57,474 nt of DNA from an uncultured Spartobacteria bacterium (GTDB lineage: Bacteria > Verrucomicrobiota > Verrucomicrobiia > Chthoniobacterales > Terrimicrobiaceae): assembly GCA_937960895.1 (NCBI GenBank), contig CALCJD010000010.1, positions 1 to 57,474 on the forward strand, given 5' to 3'. Both the position numbers and the translations under genes were made by a program. The notes beneath the pieces were generated by a model. The model ran no database searches. It was given only the letters and a program-made list of their open reading frames with translations, and was not told the origin of the DNA. This document shows positions 36,082 to 44,374 of this stretch, in pieces (positions within the stretch are counted from its first letter, which is position 1; each line of letters opens with the position of its first letter).

Positions 36082-36981
36082 TCACCCGGCACAGAGCATG
36101 GCGGCGCCAAACACGCCGGCGCTGTCGCCCAACGTGGGCCGGAGAAATTCCGTGTGCAAATCGCGGTTGAACGTGTGGCGCAGGACGGCCTCGCGGGTGG
36201 CTTCCGTGTAGAGGAGGTCCAGGTTTCCCACTCCGCCGCCGATCACCACCGCGTGGGGATCGAGGATGTTGATCACCACCGCAATGGCTTGGCCGAATTT
36301 CTCGCGCAACCGATCCAGGGTCGCGCGGGCGGCCGCCTCACCGGTCCCGGCGCGTCGGACGATTTCCGGGAGGCGCAGGTCCTCCCCGGTCTGTTCCCGG
36401 TAAAAGCGCTCCAGCGAGGGGCCGGCAAAAACCGTTTCGTTGCAACCCGACCGGCCGCAATAACAGGGGGTGGTTTCGCCGGGCAGCGGATTGTGGCCCC
36501 ATTCCCCGGCGATACCGTGCAGGCCCTCGAGCACCCGGCCGTTGACAACCACCCCACCGCCCACCCCGGTGCCCAAAATCAATCCCATCACGACCGGCTT
36601 TCCCCGCGCGGCGCCGAGGGTGGCTTCCGCAAGGGCAAAACAATTGGCGTCGTTGGCCATGCGGACCTCGATTCCGAGGCGGGCCGCCAGATTCGCACGC
36701 AGCGGCCGGCCGTTGAGGCACCGGGTGTTGGAATTTTTCAGGGTTCCGGTCGACGGCTCGGTCGTCCCGGGCGTGCCGATGCCCAACATCCCCGGCCGCT
36801 TGACGCCGGAAACCTCCTCGAGGCGTTCCACGACGGCCTCGATCTGATTCACGACATGGTCGTATCCCCTGGCGCTCTCCGTGGGCAGCCGGAGGCGGTG
36901 CACCGCTAGGTCGGGCCTCGACGGATCGAGGATGGCGCCCTCGATTTTTGTGCCGCCGAGATCAATGCCCCAAAGGTGCAT
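36082..36981 (-). CDS. ROK-family sugar kinase
   Basis: 299 aa. N-terminal ATP-binding motif 'GIDLGGTKIEGAIL', sugar-binding and catalytic 'ANDANCFALAEATLG', 'LGTGVGGGVVVNGR', and the ROK zinc motif 'CYCGRSGCNE' with His in 'GEWGHNPLP'. Typical substrates are glucose, N-acetylglucosamine, fructose or related sugars; the sequence alone does not decide. It is cytoplasmic and lies between dnaN (94-base gap) and the acyl-CoA reductase gene (52-base gap), all on the same strand. Confidence 0.92.
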   Translation of the reverse strand: MHLWGIDLGGTKIEGAILDPSRPDLAVHRLRLPTESARGYDHVVNQIEAVVERLEEVSGVKRPGMLGIGTPGTTEPSTGTLKNSNTRCLNGRPLRANLAARLGIEVRMANDANCFALAEATLGAARGKPVVMGLILGTGVGGGVVVNGRVLEGLHGIAGEWGHNPLPGETTPCYCGRSGCNETVFAGPSLERFYREQTGEDLRLPEIVRRAGTGEAAARATLDRLREKFGQAIAVVINILDPHAVVIGGGVGNLDLLYTEATREAVLRHTFNRDLHTEFLRPTLGDSAGVFGAAMLCAG

Positions 36982-37075
36982 GGCAGGGAGTTTTGAGAAT
37001 CAAGTCTGAAGCTTTGCAGAAAAGGCGGGGACTCGGACCGCGGCGCACTTGAGATTTCTTCCCGATCTGAAAACC

Positions 37076-38173
37076 TCAGACCGACACCCGCATCGGCATG
37101 ATGACGTAGAGGAAGGGCGTGTTGATCTTGATCACGCCGGGGCTCATTTCGTCGATCAGCTCGAGATGCACCTCATCGTTGGTGAGGTTGCGGAGCGGGT
37201 CCATCAGGAACTCCGGATTGAAGGCGATGGAAATGTCGCGTCCGCGGTAGGCGACCGCGAGGGCTTCGCGGGCCTCACCGACCTCGGGCGTGTTGGCCGT
37301 GACGTCGAGGTTGTTCTTGGTGAAATTCAGACGCACCGAGCTGGTCTTGTCGCTGCTGAGGAGGGCGACACGCTTCACGCTGTTGAGAAAGGCCTCGCGC
37401 TCAATGGTGATCCGTTCCTTGGCCTCGCCGGGAATCACCTGGCGGTAATTGGGATAGTTGCCTTCCACGAGCTTGGACACGAGCTGCGCGCCGTTGAGTT
37501 CGAAGGAGACCAGATTCTCCGCCACGGACACCTGCACCTCGCCGTCTTCGGCCAGCAGGCGCTGCAGTTCGGTGACCGCCTTGGTCGGCACAATGAAATC
37601 GCGCTCGTGGCTGCGCGGAAACTCGATGTCGCAGTCGAAGAGCGCCAGACGGCGGCCGTCGGTGGCGACGAGGGTAAGTTTGTTGTCCTTGAACGAAAAC
37701 AGAATGCCGTTGAGCACGTAGCGCGTCTCGTCCACCGAGATCGCGTAGGAGGTCTTGCGCAGGCCGTCCTTCAGCTCCGACTGCTTCAGGGTGTAGGACT
37801 TGGCATCCTTGAAGGACGGGAACGCCGGAAACTCATCCCGGGAGAGACCGTAGATCTTGAAATAGCTGGAACCGCACCGCAGCGTGGCGGCGTTCTTGGC
37901 GTCGGCCTCGACCGTGATTTCGGACGCCGGAAGTTCGCGGACGATGGAGGCCAGACGACGGGCCGGCAGGGTGGTCGCGCCGGGTTTCTCGACCTGCGCG
38001 GCAATTTCGCAACGGATCGCCACTTCCAGGTCCGTGGTGGTGAGACGCAAACCGGTCTCGGTGGTTTCGAGAAGGGCGTTGGTCAGCACCGGCAGAGTCG
38101 AGCGCGTGCTGACGACATTTTGAATGCGTTGCAAGCCGTCCAGGAGAGCTTCTTTGGTGACAGCGAACTTCAT
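37076..38173 (-). CDS. dnaN: DNA polymerase III beta sliding clamp
   Basis: 365 aa from ATG 38173 (MKFAVTKEALLDGLQRIQN). The three repeated clamp domains are present, with 'TLPVLTNALLETTETGLRLT' near the start and 'NPEFLMDPLRNLTNDEVHLE' near the end; the C terminus 'YVIMPMRVSV' is the usual clamp ending. It encircles DNA and tethers the replicative polymerase. It is 229 bases downstream of dnaA, but a terminator lies between them. Confidence 0.96.
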   Translation of the reverse strand: MKFAVTKEALLDGLQRIQNVVSTRSTLPVLTNALLETTETGLRLTTTDLEVAIRCEIAAQVEKPGATTLPARRLASIVRELPASEITVEADAKNAATLRCGSSYFKIYGLSRDEFPAFPSFKDAKSYTLKQSELKDGLRKTSYAISVDETRYVLNGILFSFKDNKLTLVATDGRRLALFDCDIEFPRSHERDFIVPTKAVTELQRLLAEDGEVQVSVAENLVSFELNGAQLVSKLVEGNYPNYRQVIPGEAKERITIEREAFLNSVKRVALLSSDKTSSVRLNFTKNNLDVTANTPEVGEAREALAVAYRGRDISIAFNPEFLMDPLRNLTNDEVHLELIDEMSPGVIKINTPFLYVIMPMRVSV

Positions 38174-38302
38174 ATTGAAATGGGAAAACAAGTGATTTAT
38201 TGGCCGCCGGGCGTGAAGTCAACACTCGCGCTCATGCGACGCCAAGGAAAGTGAGGGAAAAACGGACCGTCCGGAGCCCGGTCTTCGTCCGCTTCGGAAC
38301 GC

Positions 38303-38358
38303 AAAAAAGGGGGCGGGAACGTCGCAATCATTTCCTTCGCGAGTCCCTCCCCCCTTTT
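38303..38358 (-). terminator. Terminator between dnaA and dnaN
   Basis: On the minus strand, AAAAGGGGG (with a following AGGGA arm) pairs with TCCC-G-CCCCCTTTT; the 3' arm runs into TTTTTT (38308-38303). The outer 9 bp are perfect and an inner 4-bp GGGA/TCCC arm adds to it; the loop is about 25 bases. The run of T fits termination of dnaA, whose stop is 45 bases away. The A-rich other side may also act in the plus direction. Confidence 0.6.
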
Positions 38359-38402
38359 CACCATGATCTCATTCGGGCCTCTCCGCCGCCGGGCGATCAG
38401 CG

Positions 38403-39782
38403 TCAGCGTTGGAGCTGGCTGTCGAGCAGGCGGATGATGTTCCGCGTTTTTTCGTCCTCCTCGATCCGGCGCTTCACGATCTTGCAGGCGTGGATGACGG
38501 TGCCGTGATCCTTGCCGCCGAAGGAGTCGCCAATGTCGCTGAGCGACGAGTTGGTGAGCTCGCGGGCCAGATACATGGCGACCTGGCGCGGGAAGGCGAT
38601 GTTGGCCGGCCGGCGCTTGCTCGTCATGTCGGCCAGACGCACATCGAAGTGCTCCGCCACGCGGCGCTGGATCTGCTCGATGGTGACGGCCCGGCGGGCC
38701 TGTTCCTGGAAGATGTCGCGCAGGAGGTTCTCAATGACGTCACGCGTGATCTCGCGATCGCTCAGAGATTTGTAGGACGCCACCCGCATCAGCGCGCCCT
38801 CGAGGCGACGCACGTTGTTGCGGATCTTCTCGGCGAGGAATTCGATCACCCACGGCTCGAGCGTGATGTTGAGCGTCTCGGCCTTCTTCTTGAGAATGGC
38901 GATGCGGGTCTCGACATCCGGGGGCTGCAGCTCGGCGGTCATTCCCCACTCGAAGCGGGACACAAGGCGCTGCTCCAGCTTCTCGATCTCGCTGGCCGGG
39001 CGGTCGCTCGAAAGCACGATCTGCTTGTGGCCGTCGTGCAGGGTGTTGAAGGTGTGGAAAAACTCTTCCTGCGAGCGCTCCTTGCCGGCAAGGAACTGGA
39101 TGTCGTCGATCATCAGCACGTCCGCGGAACGGTATTTCTTGCGGAACTTGACGAGCGTGCCGTGCTGGATGGCGTCGATGAACTCGTTGGTGAACTGCTC
39201 GCTCGAAAGGTAAACCACCTTCGCCGACTTCGAGTTGGCCAGGACATAGTGGCCGATGGCCTGCAGGAGGTGCGTTTTGCCCAGTCCGCTGCCGCCGTAG
39301 ACGAAAAACGGATTGTAGGTCTTGGCCGGAGCCTTGGCCACCGCCATGGCGGCGCCGTGGGCGAACTGGTTGTTCGAGCCAACCACAAAAGTGTCGAAGG
39401 TGTTGCGCGGATTCATTCCCGTCGCCGCGGCGGCGGCGGCCGGCGAGAGGTTCTTTTCGCGGGGCGGACGCGGCTCCTCCGTCACCTGGATGGACGGACG
39501 GCGCGGCGCGGCCGGTTTCGAAATTTCCTCGGCTCCCTCCGCGACAAATTGAATCTTGCGCGAGCTGCCGAGCACCTCGGTCGCCGCCTCCTGCACGAGC
39601 GGGAGGTAGTTGCTCTCGATGAAGAATTGATGGATCGGATTGGGCACGCTCAGGACGAGATTCAGCCCGTCATCGCTGACCACCGATACCCCCTGAAACC
39701 ATCGCTCGAAACCATCCGCGCTGATGCGCTGACGAATGACTTCAGACAACGAGGACCAGATTTGTCTGCAATTCAATGTCAT
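38403..39782 (-). CDS. dnaA: Chromosomal replication initiator DnaA
   Basis: 459 aa from ATG 39782 (MTLNCRQIWSSLSEVIRQR); the open frame upstream to 39956 is not homologous. Domain I at the N terminus, a Pro/Arg/Ala-rich linker, AAA+ domain with Walker A 'GGSGLGKTHLL' (about 160-170) and Walker B 'ADVLMIDDIQFLAGKE', then the DNA-binding domain with signature 'GDSFGGKDHGTVIHACKIV' near the C terminus. It melts oriC. A DnaA-box-like site is 290 bases upstream of the start. Confidence 0.97.
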   Translation of the reverse strand: MTLNCRQIWSSLSEVIRQRISADGFERWFQGVSVVSDDGLNLVLSVPNPIHQFFIESNYLPLVQEAATEVLGSSRKIQFVAEGAEEISKPAAPRRPSIQVTEEPRPPREKNLSPAAAAAATGMNPRNTFDTFVVGSNNQFAHGAAMAVAKAPAKTYNPFFVYGGSGLGKTHLLQAIGHYVLANSKSAKVVYLSSEQFTNEFIDAIQHGTLVKFRKKYRSADVLMIDDIQFLAGKERSQEEFFHTFNTLHDGHKQIVLSSDRPASEIEKLEQRLVSRFEWGMTAELQPPDVETRIAILKKKAETLNITLEPWVIEFLAEKIRNNVRRLEGALMRVASYKSLSDREITRDVIENLLRDIFQEQARRAVTIEQIQRRVAEHFDVRLADMTSKRRPANIAFPRQVAMYLARELTNSSLSDIGDSFGGKDHGTVIHACKIVKRRIEEDEKTRNIIRLLDSQLQR

Positions 39783-40065
39783 AGAAAGTTGTGCACGTGT
39801 TTCCAGCGGTTCAGCGCGGGCGAAAACACTGGGTTCAGCCCCGCTTGAGCGCGCGGCAGAAAAGCGAATCCGGCGGCGGGCGCCAAGTCCTTTTCCGGTT
39901 TGTGTTCGAAATTTTTCATCAAAATGGGTTGGTCGTGAAGACGTTGCGGGAAGCATCGCTGCTTCCGTACCCTAGGGAGTCCCTCCGGGAAAAAATCCTC
40001 GGTCCGGTTCGCGCTTCCGGGGGGAGGAAACCGGTGTGATCTGGGGACGCTGACATCTTCACAAG

Positions 40066-40074
40066 TTATTCACA
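40066..40074 (+). promoter_or_regulatory. DnaA-box-like site upstream of dnaA
   Basis: TTATTCACA differs from the consensus TTATCCACA at one position and is an accepted variant. It sits about 290 bases upstream of the dnaA start. It could serve dnaA autoregulation or oriC. Confidence 0.45.
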
Positions 40075-40138
40075 CAAGCCTCACCCTTGGGTGCCGCTTG
40101 CGGCGCGAGAATAGGAATCGCCGCCATCCCCGCTCAAG

Positions 40139-40183
40139 AAAAAAGGGCGTTTTGGGGCCAACTAAAATTCCACTCAAAGCGCC
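40139..40183 (-). terminator. Terminator after the argA/symporter unit
   Basis: On the minus strand GGCGCTTTG pairs with CAAAACGCC (one mismatch), loop about 20 bases, followed 1-2 bases later by TTTTTT (40144-40139). It lies 25-68 bases after the symporter stop. The long loop lowers confidence. Confidence 0.45.
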
Positions 40184-40207
40184 AAATTTTCTTGACCCGG
40201 CCGCAGG

Positions 40208-41851
40208 TCAAGACGGCGTCTTGCTCTTCCCCGCGAAGAGCGTTTGGAGTTTCCGGATCAGCATTCCCGGCAGGGAAAAAATCAGCGAAAACCCGAAGGT
40301 CGCGCAGCATCCGATGAAGACATAGTACGGCCACGCGATGGCGGGCCACTCCTTCGGCAGGAAGCCACCGAAGGCGAGCTTCAGAACCTTCCCGGTCCCG
40401 GGATCGGTGTAGTAGGGAATCTCCACCTTGCCCAGGATGAGCACCGCGGCGACGCCCAGCAACATGGCGATGACATTGCCGATGTCGGTCCCCCACCGTT
40501 TGGTGAGGACGCCCAGCAGGAACACCCCGAGAAGGGATCCGTATCCGTAACCCAGCACGCCGAGCGCCAGCGGAATGATGGTGATGTCGGTTTTCAGCAC
40601 GGTGTAGGCGGCGGCCGTGGCCACGAGGATCATGAGGACGCCAAAAACCGCCGTGGCGATGCGGGCGGCGCGGACGGCCTGCCGGTCGGAGGCGGAGCGG
40701 TTCAGATAAGGCTGGTAAAAATCGCGGATGAAGGCGGTGGCCAGGGCGTTGAGCGCCGCCGAGGTGGATCCCATCATGGTGGCGAACACGCCCGCGATGA
40801 TCAGACCGCGAATCCCCACCGGCATCTCGTGAACGATGTAATGGGCGAAGATTTCATTGGTGGCCGCGGGCAGCGTGGAGTCGGGTTTCATCTGGTAATA
40901 GACCCAGAGAAGAATGCCGACCGCCAGGAAGGCGAGGACGATGGGAATGTCCGCGAAGCCGCTCAAAATCAGGCTCAACCGGGACTTGGTCGGATTCTCC
41001 GCGGTGAGCATGCGCTGCACCATGTCCTGGTCCGTGCCGTGCGTGGCCATGGTCAGGAAGGTCGAACCCAGCAGGGCGGCGAGGATGGTATAGGGGCTCT
41101 CCAGCATCTGCTTGAGCGCCTCGCCGAACGGCAGGGCGGCGTCCCATCCGGTCTGGAACATGCTCATGTCCTGGCCGGCGAGCTTTTGGGAAACGGTCTC
41201 CCATCCGCCGGGGATGTGGATGAAGATGGTGAGAACGGCAAAGCCCGCGGCTCCAAGCATCAGGCAGGCCTGGATCAGATCGGTCCAGACAACCGCCTTG
41301 ATGCCCCCCACGGCGGTGTAGACCGTGGTGATCACGGTGACAAAGACGATGCCCCAGAAATACGTCCCGATCGTCACCGGCAGGTCCGGGAAAAGGTAGC
41401 GCCAGATCACCACCAGGATGACGCCGCCCAGATAAAGGCGCACGCCGATGCCCAGCACGCGGCCGACGAGGAAGATGCCGCTGGCCATGTCCTTCGTCCG
41501 GGGACCGAACCGGAGCGTGAGGAATTCGTAGATGCTCTGGACCCGGTGATGAAAGTAGGGCGCGATGAAAAGATAGGCGATGATCACCCGGGCGAGGATC
41601 GTGCCGATGGCGAGCTGGGCGTAGGCGAAGCCGCGCGTCTTGTAACCTTCGGCGGGTGTGCCCAGGAAGGTGGCCGCGCTGGTTTCCGCGGCAATGATCG
41701 AGGCCAGCACGGCCCACCACGGAATCTTGTGTCCGCCGAGGGCAAATTCCTGGAGCGTGTTGTTGTTGCGCCCGGCATACAGACCGATGCCGACAATGAC
41801 GACGAAATACGCCAGGATCACCACCCCGTCGACCCACACCGTCCAGCTCAT
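40208..41851 (-). CDS. Sodium:solute symporter (SSS family)
   Basis: 547 aa with about 13 hydrophobic segments. It has SSS features: 'FALGGHKIPWWAVLASIIAA' with 'ETSAATFLGTPAEGYKTRGF', 'YEFLTLRFGPRTKDMASGIF', and the later 'IIAGVFATMMGSTSAALNAL'. These proteins carry sugars, amino acids, carboxylates or vitamins with Na+. Substrate cannot be told from sequence. Its ATG overlaps the argA stop by 4 bases (ATGA), so it is translationally coupled to argA. Confidence 0.92.
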   Translation of the reverse strand: MSWTVWVDGVVILAYFVVIVGIGLYAGRNNNTLQEFALGGHKIPWWAVLASIIAAETSAATFLGTPAEGYKTRGFAYAQLAIGTILARVIIAYLFIAPYFHHRVQSIYEFLTLRFGPRTKDMASGIFLVGRVLGIGVRLYLGGVILVVIWRYLFPDLPVTIGTYFWGIVFVTVITTVYTAVGGIKAVVWTDLIQACLMLGAAGFAVLTIFIHIPGGWETVSQKLAGQDMSMFQTGWDAALPFGEALKQMLESPYTILAALLGSTFLTMATHGTDQDMVQRMLTAENPTKSRLSLILSGFADIPIVLAFLAVGILLWVYYQMKPDSTLPAATNEIFAHYIVHEMPVGIRGLIIAGVFATMMGSTSAALNALATAFIRDFYQPYLNRSASDRQAVRAARIATAVFGVLMILVATAAAYTVLKTDITIIPLALGVLGYGYGSLLGVFLLGVLTKRWGTDIGNVIAMLLGVAAVLILGKVEIPYYTDPGTGKVLKLAFGGFLPKEWPAIAWPYYVFIGCCATFGFSLIFSLPGMLIRKLQTLFAGKSKTPS

Positions 41852-43116
41852 GGAGCGAGGGTCTTGAGGAGGATCTTCGACTTGCGGCCGCTGATTTCGT
41901 ATTTGACGCGGCGGACCGCCGGCAGGATCTCCGGCGGCGCCTCAACGAATCCGCCCTTCTGCTGCAGGTAGTTGAAGGCCTGCGTGGAGAGCGCAAACAG
42001 CCGCTTGAGCCCCTTCTCCCGGGCGAGGTTTTCCACGAAGGCCATGAGCTTGCGGCCATGACCCTGGTTTTCGTGGGCCTTGCTCACATACAGGCAGGCG
42101 AGTTCGCCGGCGCAGTCCTCGGGATACACATGCAGGGCGACACAGGCAATCGGGGTCCGGTCGATTTCCAGGAGCCAGTAATCCTCCAGCCGTTCGAGAA
42201 TTTCCGTCCGCGTGCGGCGCACGAGCTCCTCGTTTTGGACGGACTGCCGGATGAGCGACATCACCGCCCGGACATCCTTTTTGAAGATCCGCCGGATCTG
42301 CTGGTATTCGTTCGAATAAATCATCGCCCCGAAACCTTCGTGACTGAAGATTTCGGTGAGGAGGGCCTCGTTGACGCCGCCGTCGAGGATGTGCACCCGC
42401 GGCACGCCCTGCACGCAGGCGCGGGCGGCGCAGCCGAGTTTCGAAATGACCCCGGGCGCGAGGTCGGCGGGACGTTTCTTCAGAATCTCCTGCGTCTCCG
42501 GCACGGAGAGCTGCCGGGGCAGTCCCGGAGGCCCGGGCGCGAGGTAAATGATCTTGGCGGCCGACAGCTCCTCGGCCACCTCCACGGCGGCCGCGTCGGA
42601 ATTGACCCGATACGTGCGGCCCTCGCCGTCGAAGCCCAGCGGCGGGATGACGGGCACAATGCCCTCGTCGAGCAACAGCCGCAGGGCCTTGGAATCCACC
42701 CGCTCGACGCGGCCGGTATACTGGTAGTCCACACCCCCCAGAATGCCGGCCGGATGCGCGATGATGGCGTTCACGTAGGCCGCCCGCAGATCGACGGCGG
42801 ACAGCCCCTCCATGATTTCGTTGGTGAGCCGGATGGCGGCATTGATGCTGAGATCGAGGGTCCGCTCATCGGTCACCCCCGTGCCGTCGGAGTTGGAAAT
42901 GGCCACATTGCGCTCGCGGGCCAGTTGCTGGATCTGGTGACTCGCACCGTGCACAAGGACGACCTTGATGCTGAGTGAACGCAGCACGGCCAAGTCGATG
43001 AGGATGTTGGAAAAGTTGTCCGAGGCGGCGACCTCCCCGTCGATCGCCACCACAAAAACCCGCTCCCGGAACCGGGGGACGTATTGAAGAATTTCGCGAA
43101 GATCGGAGACGTTCAC
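41848..43116 (-). CDS. argA: N-acetylglutamate synthase (kinase-like plus GNAT domains)
   Basis: 422 aa. Residues 1 to about 285 form an amino-acid-kinase fold ('FVVAIDGEVAASDNFSNILI', 'VVLVHGASHQIQQLARERNV', 'YRVNSDAAAVEVAEELSAAK'), and the C terminus is a GNAT acetyltransferase ('GELACLYVSKAHENQGHGRK', then 'VENLAREKGLKRLFALSTQ'). This is the classic ArgA architecture; it makes N-acetylglutamate, the first step of arginine synthesis, and the kinase-like domain binds arginine for feedback inhibition. No other arg gene is near. Confidence 0.93.
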   Translation of the reverse strand: MNVSDLREILQYVPRFRERVFVVAIDGEVAASDNFSNILIDLAVLRSLSIKVVLVHGASHQIQQLARERNVAISNSDGTGVTDERTLDLSINAAIRLTNEIMEGLSAVDLRAAYVNAIIAHPAGILGGVDYQYTGRVERVDSKALRLLLDEGIVPVIPPLGFDGEGRTYRVNSDAAAVEVAEELSAAKIIYLAPGPPGLPRQLSVPETQEILKKRPADLAPGVISKLGCAARACVQGVPRVHILDGGVNEALLTEIFSHEGFGAMIYSNEYQQIRRIFKKDVRAVMSLIRQSVQNEELVRRTRTEILERLEDYWLLEIDRTPIACVALHVYPEDCAGELACLYVSKAHENQGHGRKLMAFVENLAREKGLKRLFALSTQAFNYLQQKGGFVEAPPEILPAVRRVKYEISGRKSKILLKTLAP

Positions 43117-43123
43117 TGTGGCC

Positions 43124-43256
43124 GGTCATTGGTCATTCGTCCCCGGTCATTAGTCAATCCCAGAATGGAGCGGCGAGGGTGAGATCAATGTTCAACGCCC
43201 AACGCCCAACGTCGAAATCCGGATTCCGGAATGCGGATTCCCACTTCCCAATGACC
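43124..43256. repeat. Short direct and inverted repeats upstream of argA
   Basis: GGTCATT occurs at 43124, 43131 and 43145, with a variant AGTCAAT at 43152. CAACGCC occurs twice in tandem (43193, 43200) with CAACGTC after. The 9 bases GGTCATTGG at 43124-43132 recur inverted as CCAATGACC at 43248-43256. The block fills the 152-base gap between argA and the hydrolase-fold gene. Confidence 0.7.
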
Positions 43257-43268
43257 AGCGACCGACCC

Positions 43269-44258
43269 CTACGCCACCCTCAGGTCCAGGCCGTCGAGTT
43301 CTTCGGAGAGGATGGCGGTGAGTTCGGCCGGGGTTTCGAGGGCGGCGAGGATGCCGGTGTCCGGTACGGGGACAAGCCGGGCGGCGGGCAGTTTGCGGGC
43401 GATGGCTTCGCCGGAGGCGAGCGGAAAGCCGGCGGCACGGTCGGGCCACAGGATGGTGACCGGCTGCGGCACGCGGTCCAGGCGTGACTCGATGTCGAAG
43501 GCGAGGCGTCCGCGCAGGAAGCCGAAGATGGCATGCTCGGCCCCGGCCTGCTGGGCGCAGGTGGCCAGCGCGCGCACCATTTCCTCGTTGAGCCGGGAAG
43601 GGTCGCCCAGGGCGAACTTGGTGAGCCAGCCGCGGATGAACGGTTCGCGGGAAAGGTAGTTGTGATAAACGAAGCGATTCAGGCCCGGGAGGCCGACCAG
43701 GGCCACCATGCCGGCGGCCCGCCATTTTCCGGATTCCTTGAGCCCGGTGGGCAGCAGAAGGATGAGCCGGCGGATGCGTTCCGGGTGCCGGGAGGCCATG
43801 AGGAGCGCGATGCCGGCGGTGAGGCCGCTGGCCACGATGGTCGGGCGTTTGCCCGGACAGGTTTCGAGAAGAAACTCGGCGATGCTTTCCGCATAGTCCA
43901 CGGCATCCATCGGGGCACCCGGACGCTCGGATTCGCCGAATCCGATGAGATCCGGCGCAATCACCTCGTGGCTCATGGTGAAATGCGGATAAACCTTCGA
44001 CCACTCGTAGGAGGAGGCTCCGAGGTAGATGCCGTGGAGGAAGACCAGCGGATCGCCGGTGCCGGAGATGTGATACACCATCTCGCCCCGGGTGGTTTCC
44101 GCGACGCGCGAGGCAAAAATGGCCGGGGAAATGTCATCCGGAAGACGTTCCCGGGGGGCACGACGGAGACCGTAGCGTACAGCCAGCGCCACCGCGCCGA
44201 CCAGACCCACGCCAATGCCGATGCCCAGGACCGGCTTCCGTCGCCAGAGTTTTTTCAC
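43269..44258 (-). CDS. Alpha/beta-hydrolase-fold protein without catalytic Ser/His
   Basis: 329 aa from GTG 44258 (a TTG at 44270 is possible). One N-terminal membrane helix ('GIGIGVGLVGAVALAVRYG') anchors an alpha/beta-hydrolase domain: 'PLVFLHGIYLGASSYEWSKV', 'EVIAPDLIGFGESERPG'. The nucleophile elbow reads 'IVASGLTAGIAL': aligned to the usual 'VGHSLGGAIAL', the Ser position is Gly. The expected C-terminal His ('AGHL' type) is 'DTGILAAL', so it is Ile. The catalytic function is probably lost, leaving a binding or scaffold role. Confidence 0.8.
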   Translation of the reverse strand: MKKLWRRKPVLGIGIGVGLVGAVALAVRYGLRRAPRERLPDDISPAIFASRVAETTRGEMVYHISGTGDPLVFLHGIYLGASSYEWSKVYPHFTMSHEVIAPDLIGFGESERPGAPMDAVDYAESIAEFLLETCPGKRPTIVASGLTAGIALLMASRHPERIRRLILLLPTGLKESGKWRAAGMVALVGLPGLNRFVYHNYLSREPFIRGWLTKFALGDPSRLNEEMVRALATCAQQAGAEHAIFGFLRGRLAFDIESRLDRVPQPVTILWPDRAAGFPLASGEAIARKLPAARLVPVPDTGILAALETPAELTAILSEELDGLDLRVA

Positions 44259-44374
44259 CGTTCCGCCCAATAGAGCACAGCGGCCGCAACTTGTCAGCGC
44301 AGACCGTAAAAAAAACGCGGCCCGGGCCGCCCCATTTCCGCCTTCGCACCGGTCCCCTTCCCGGCCGGCCCCGC

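Larger units (their letters stand above)
39783..40207. other. Intergenic region upstream of dnaA, possible oriC
   Basis: 425 bases without a gene between dnaA and the symporter gene. It holds one DnaA-box-like site (40066-40074), a terminator for the symporter (40139-40183) and moderately AT-rich stretches at about 39900-39930 and 40160-40195. I found only one good DnaA box, so an origin here is possible but not shown. Confidence 0.35.

Noticed and set aside
34953..36170. Plus-strand open frames over the acyl-CoA reductase gene
   Set aside because: Antisense of a well-supported LuxC-type gene.
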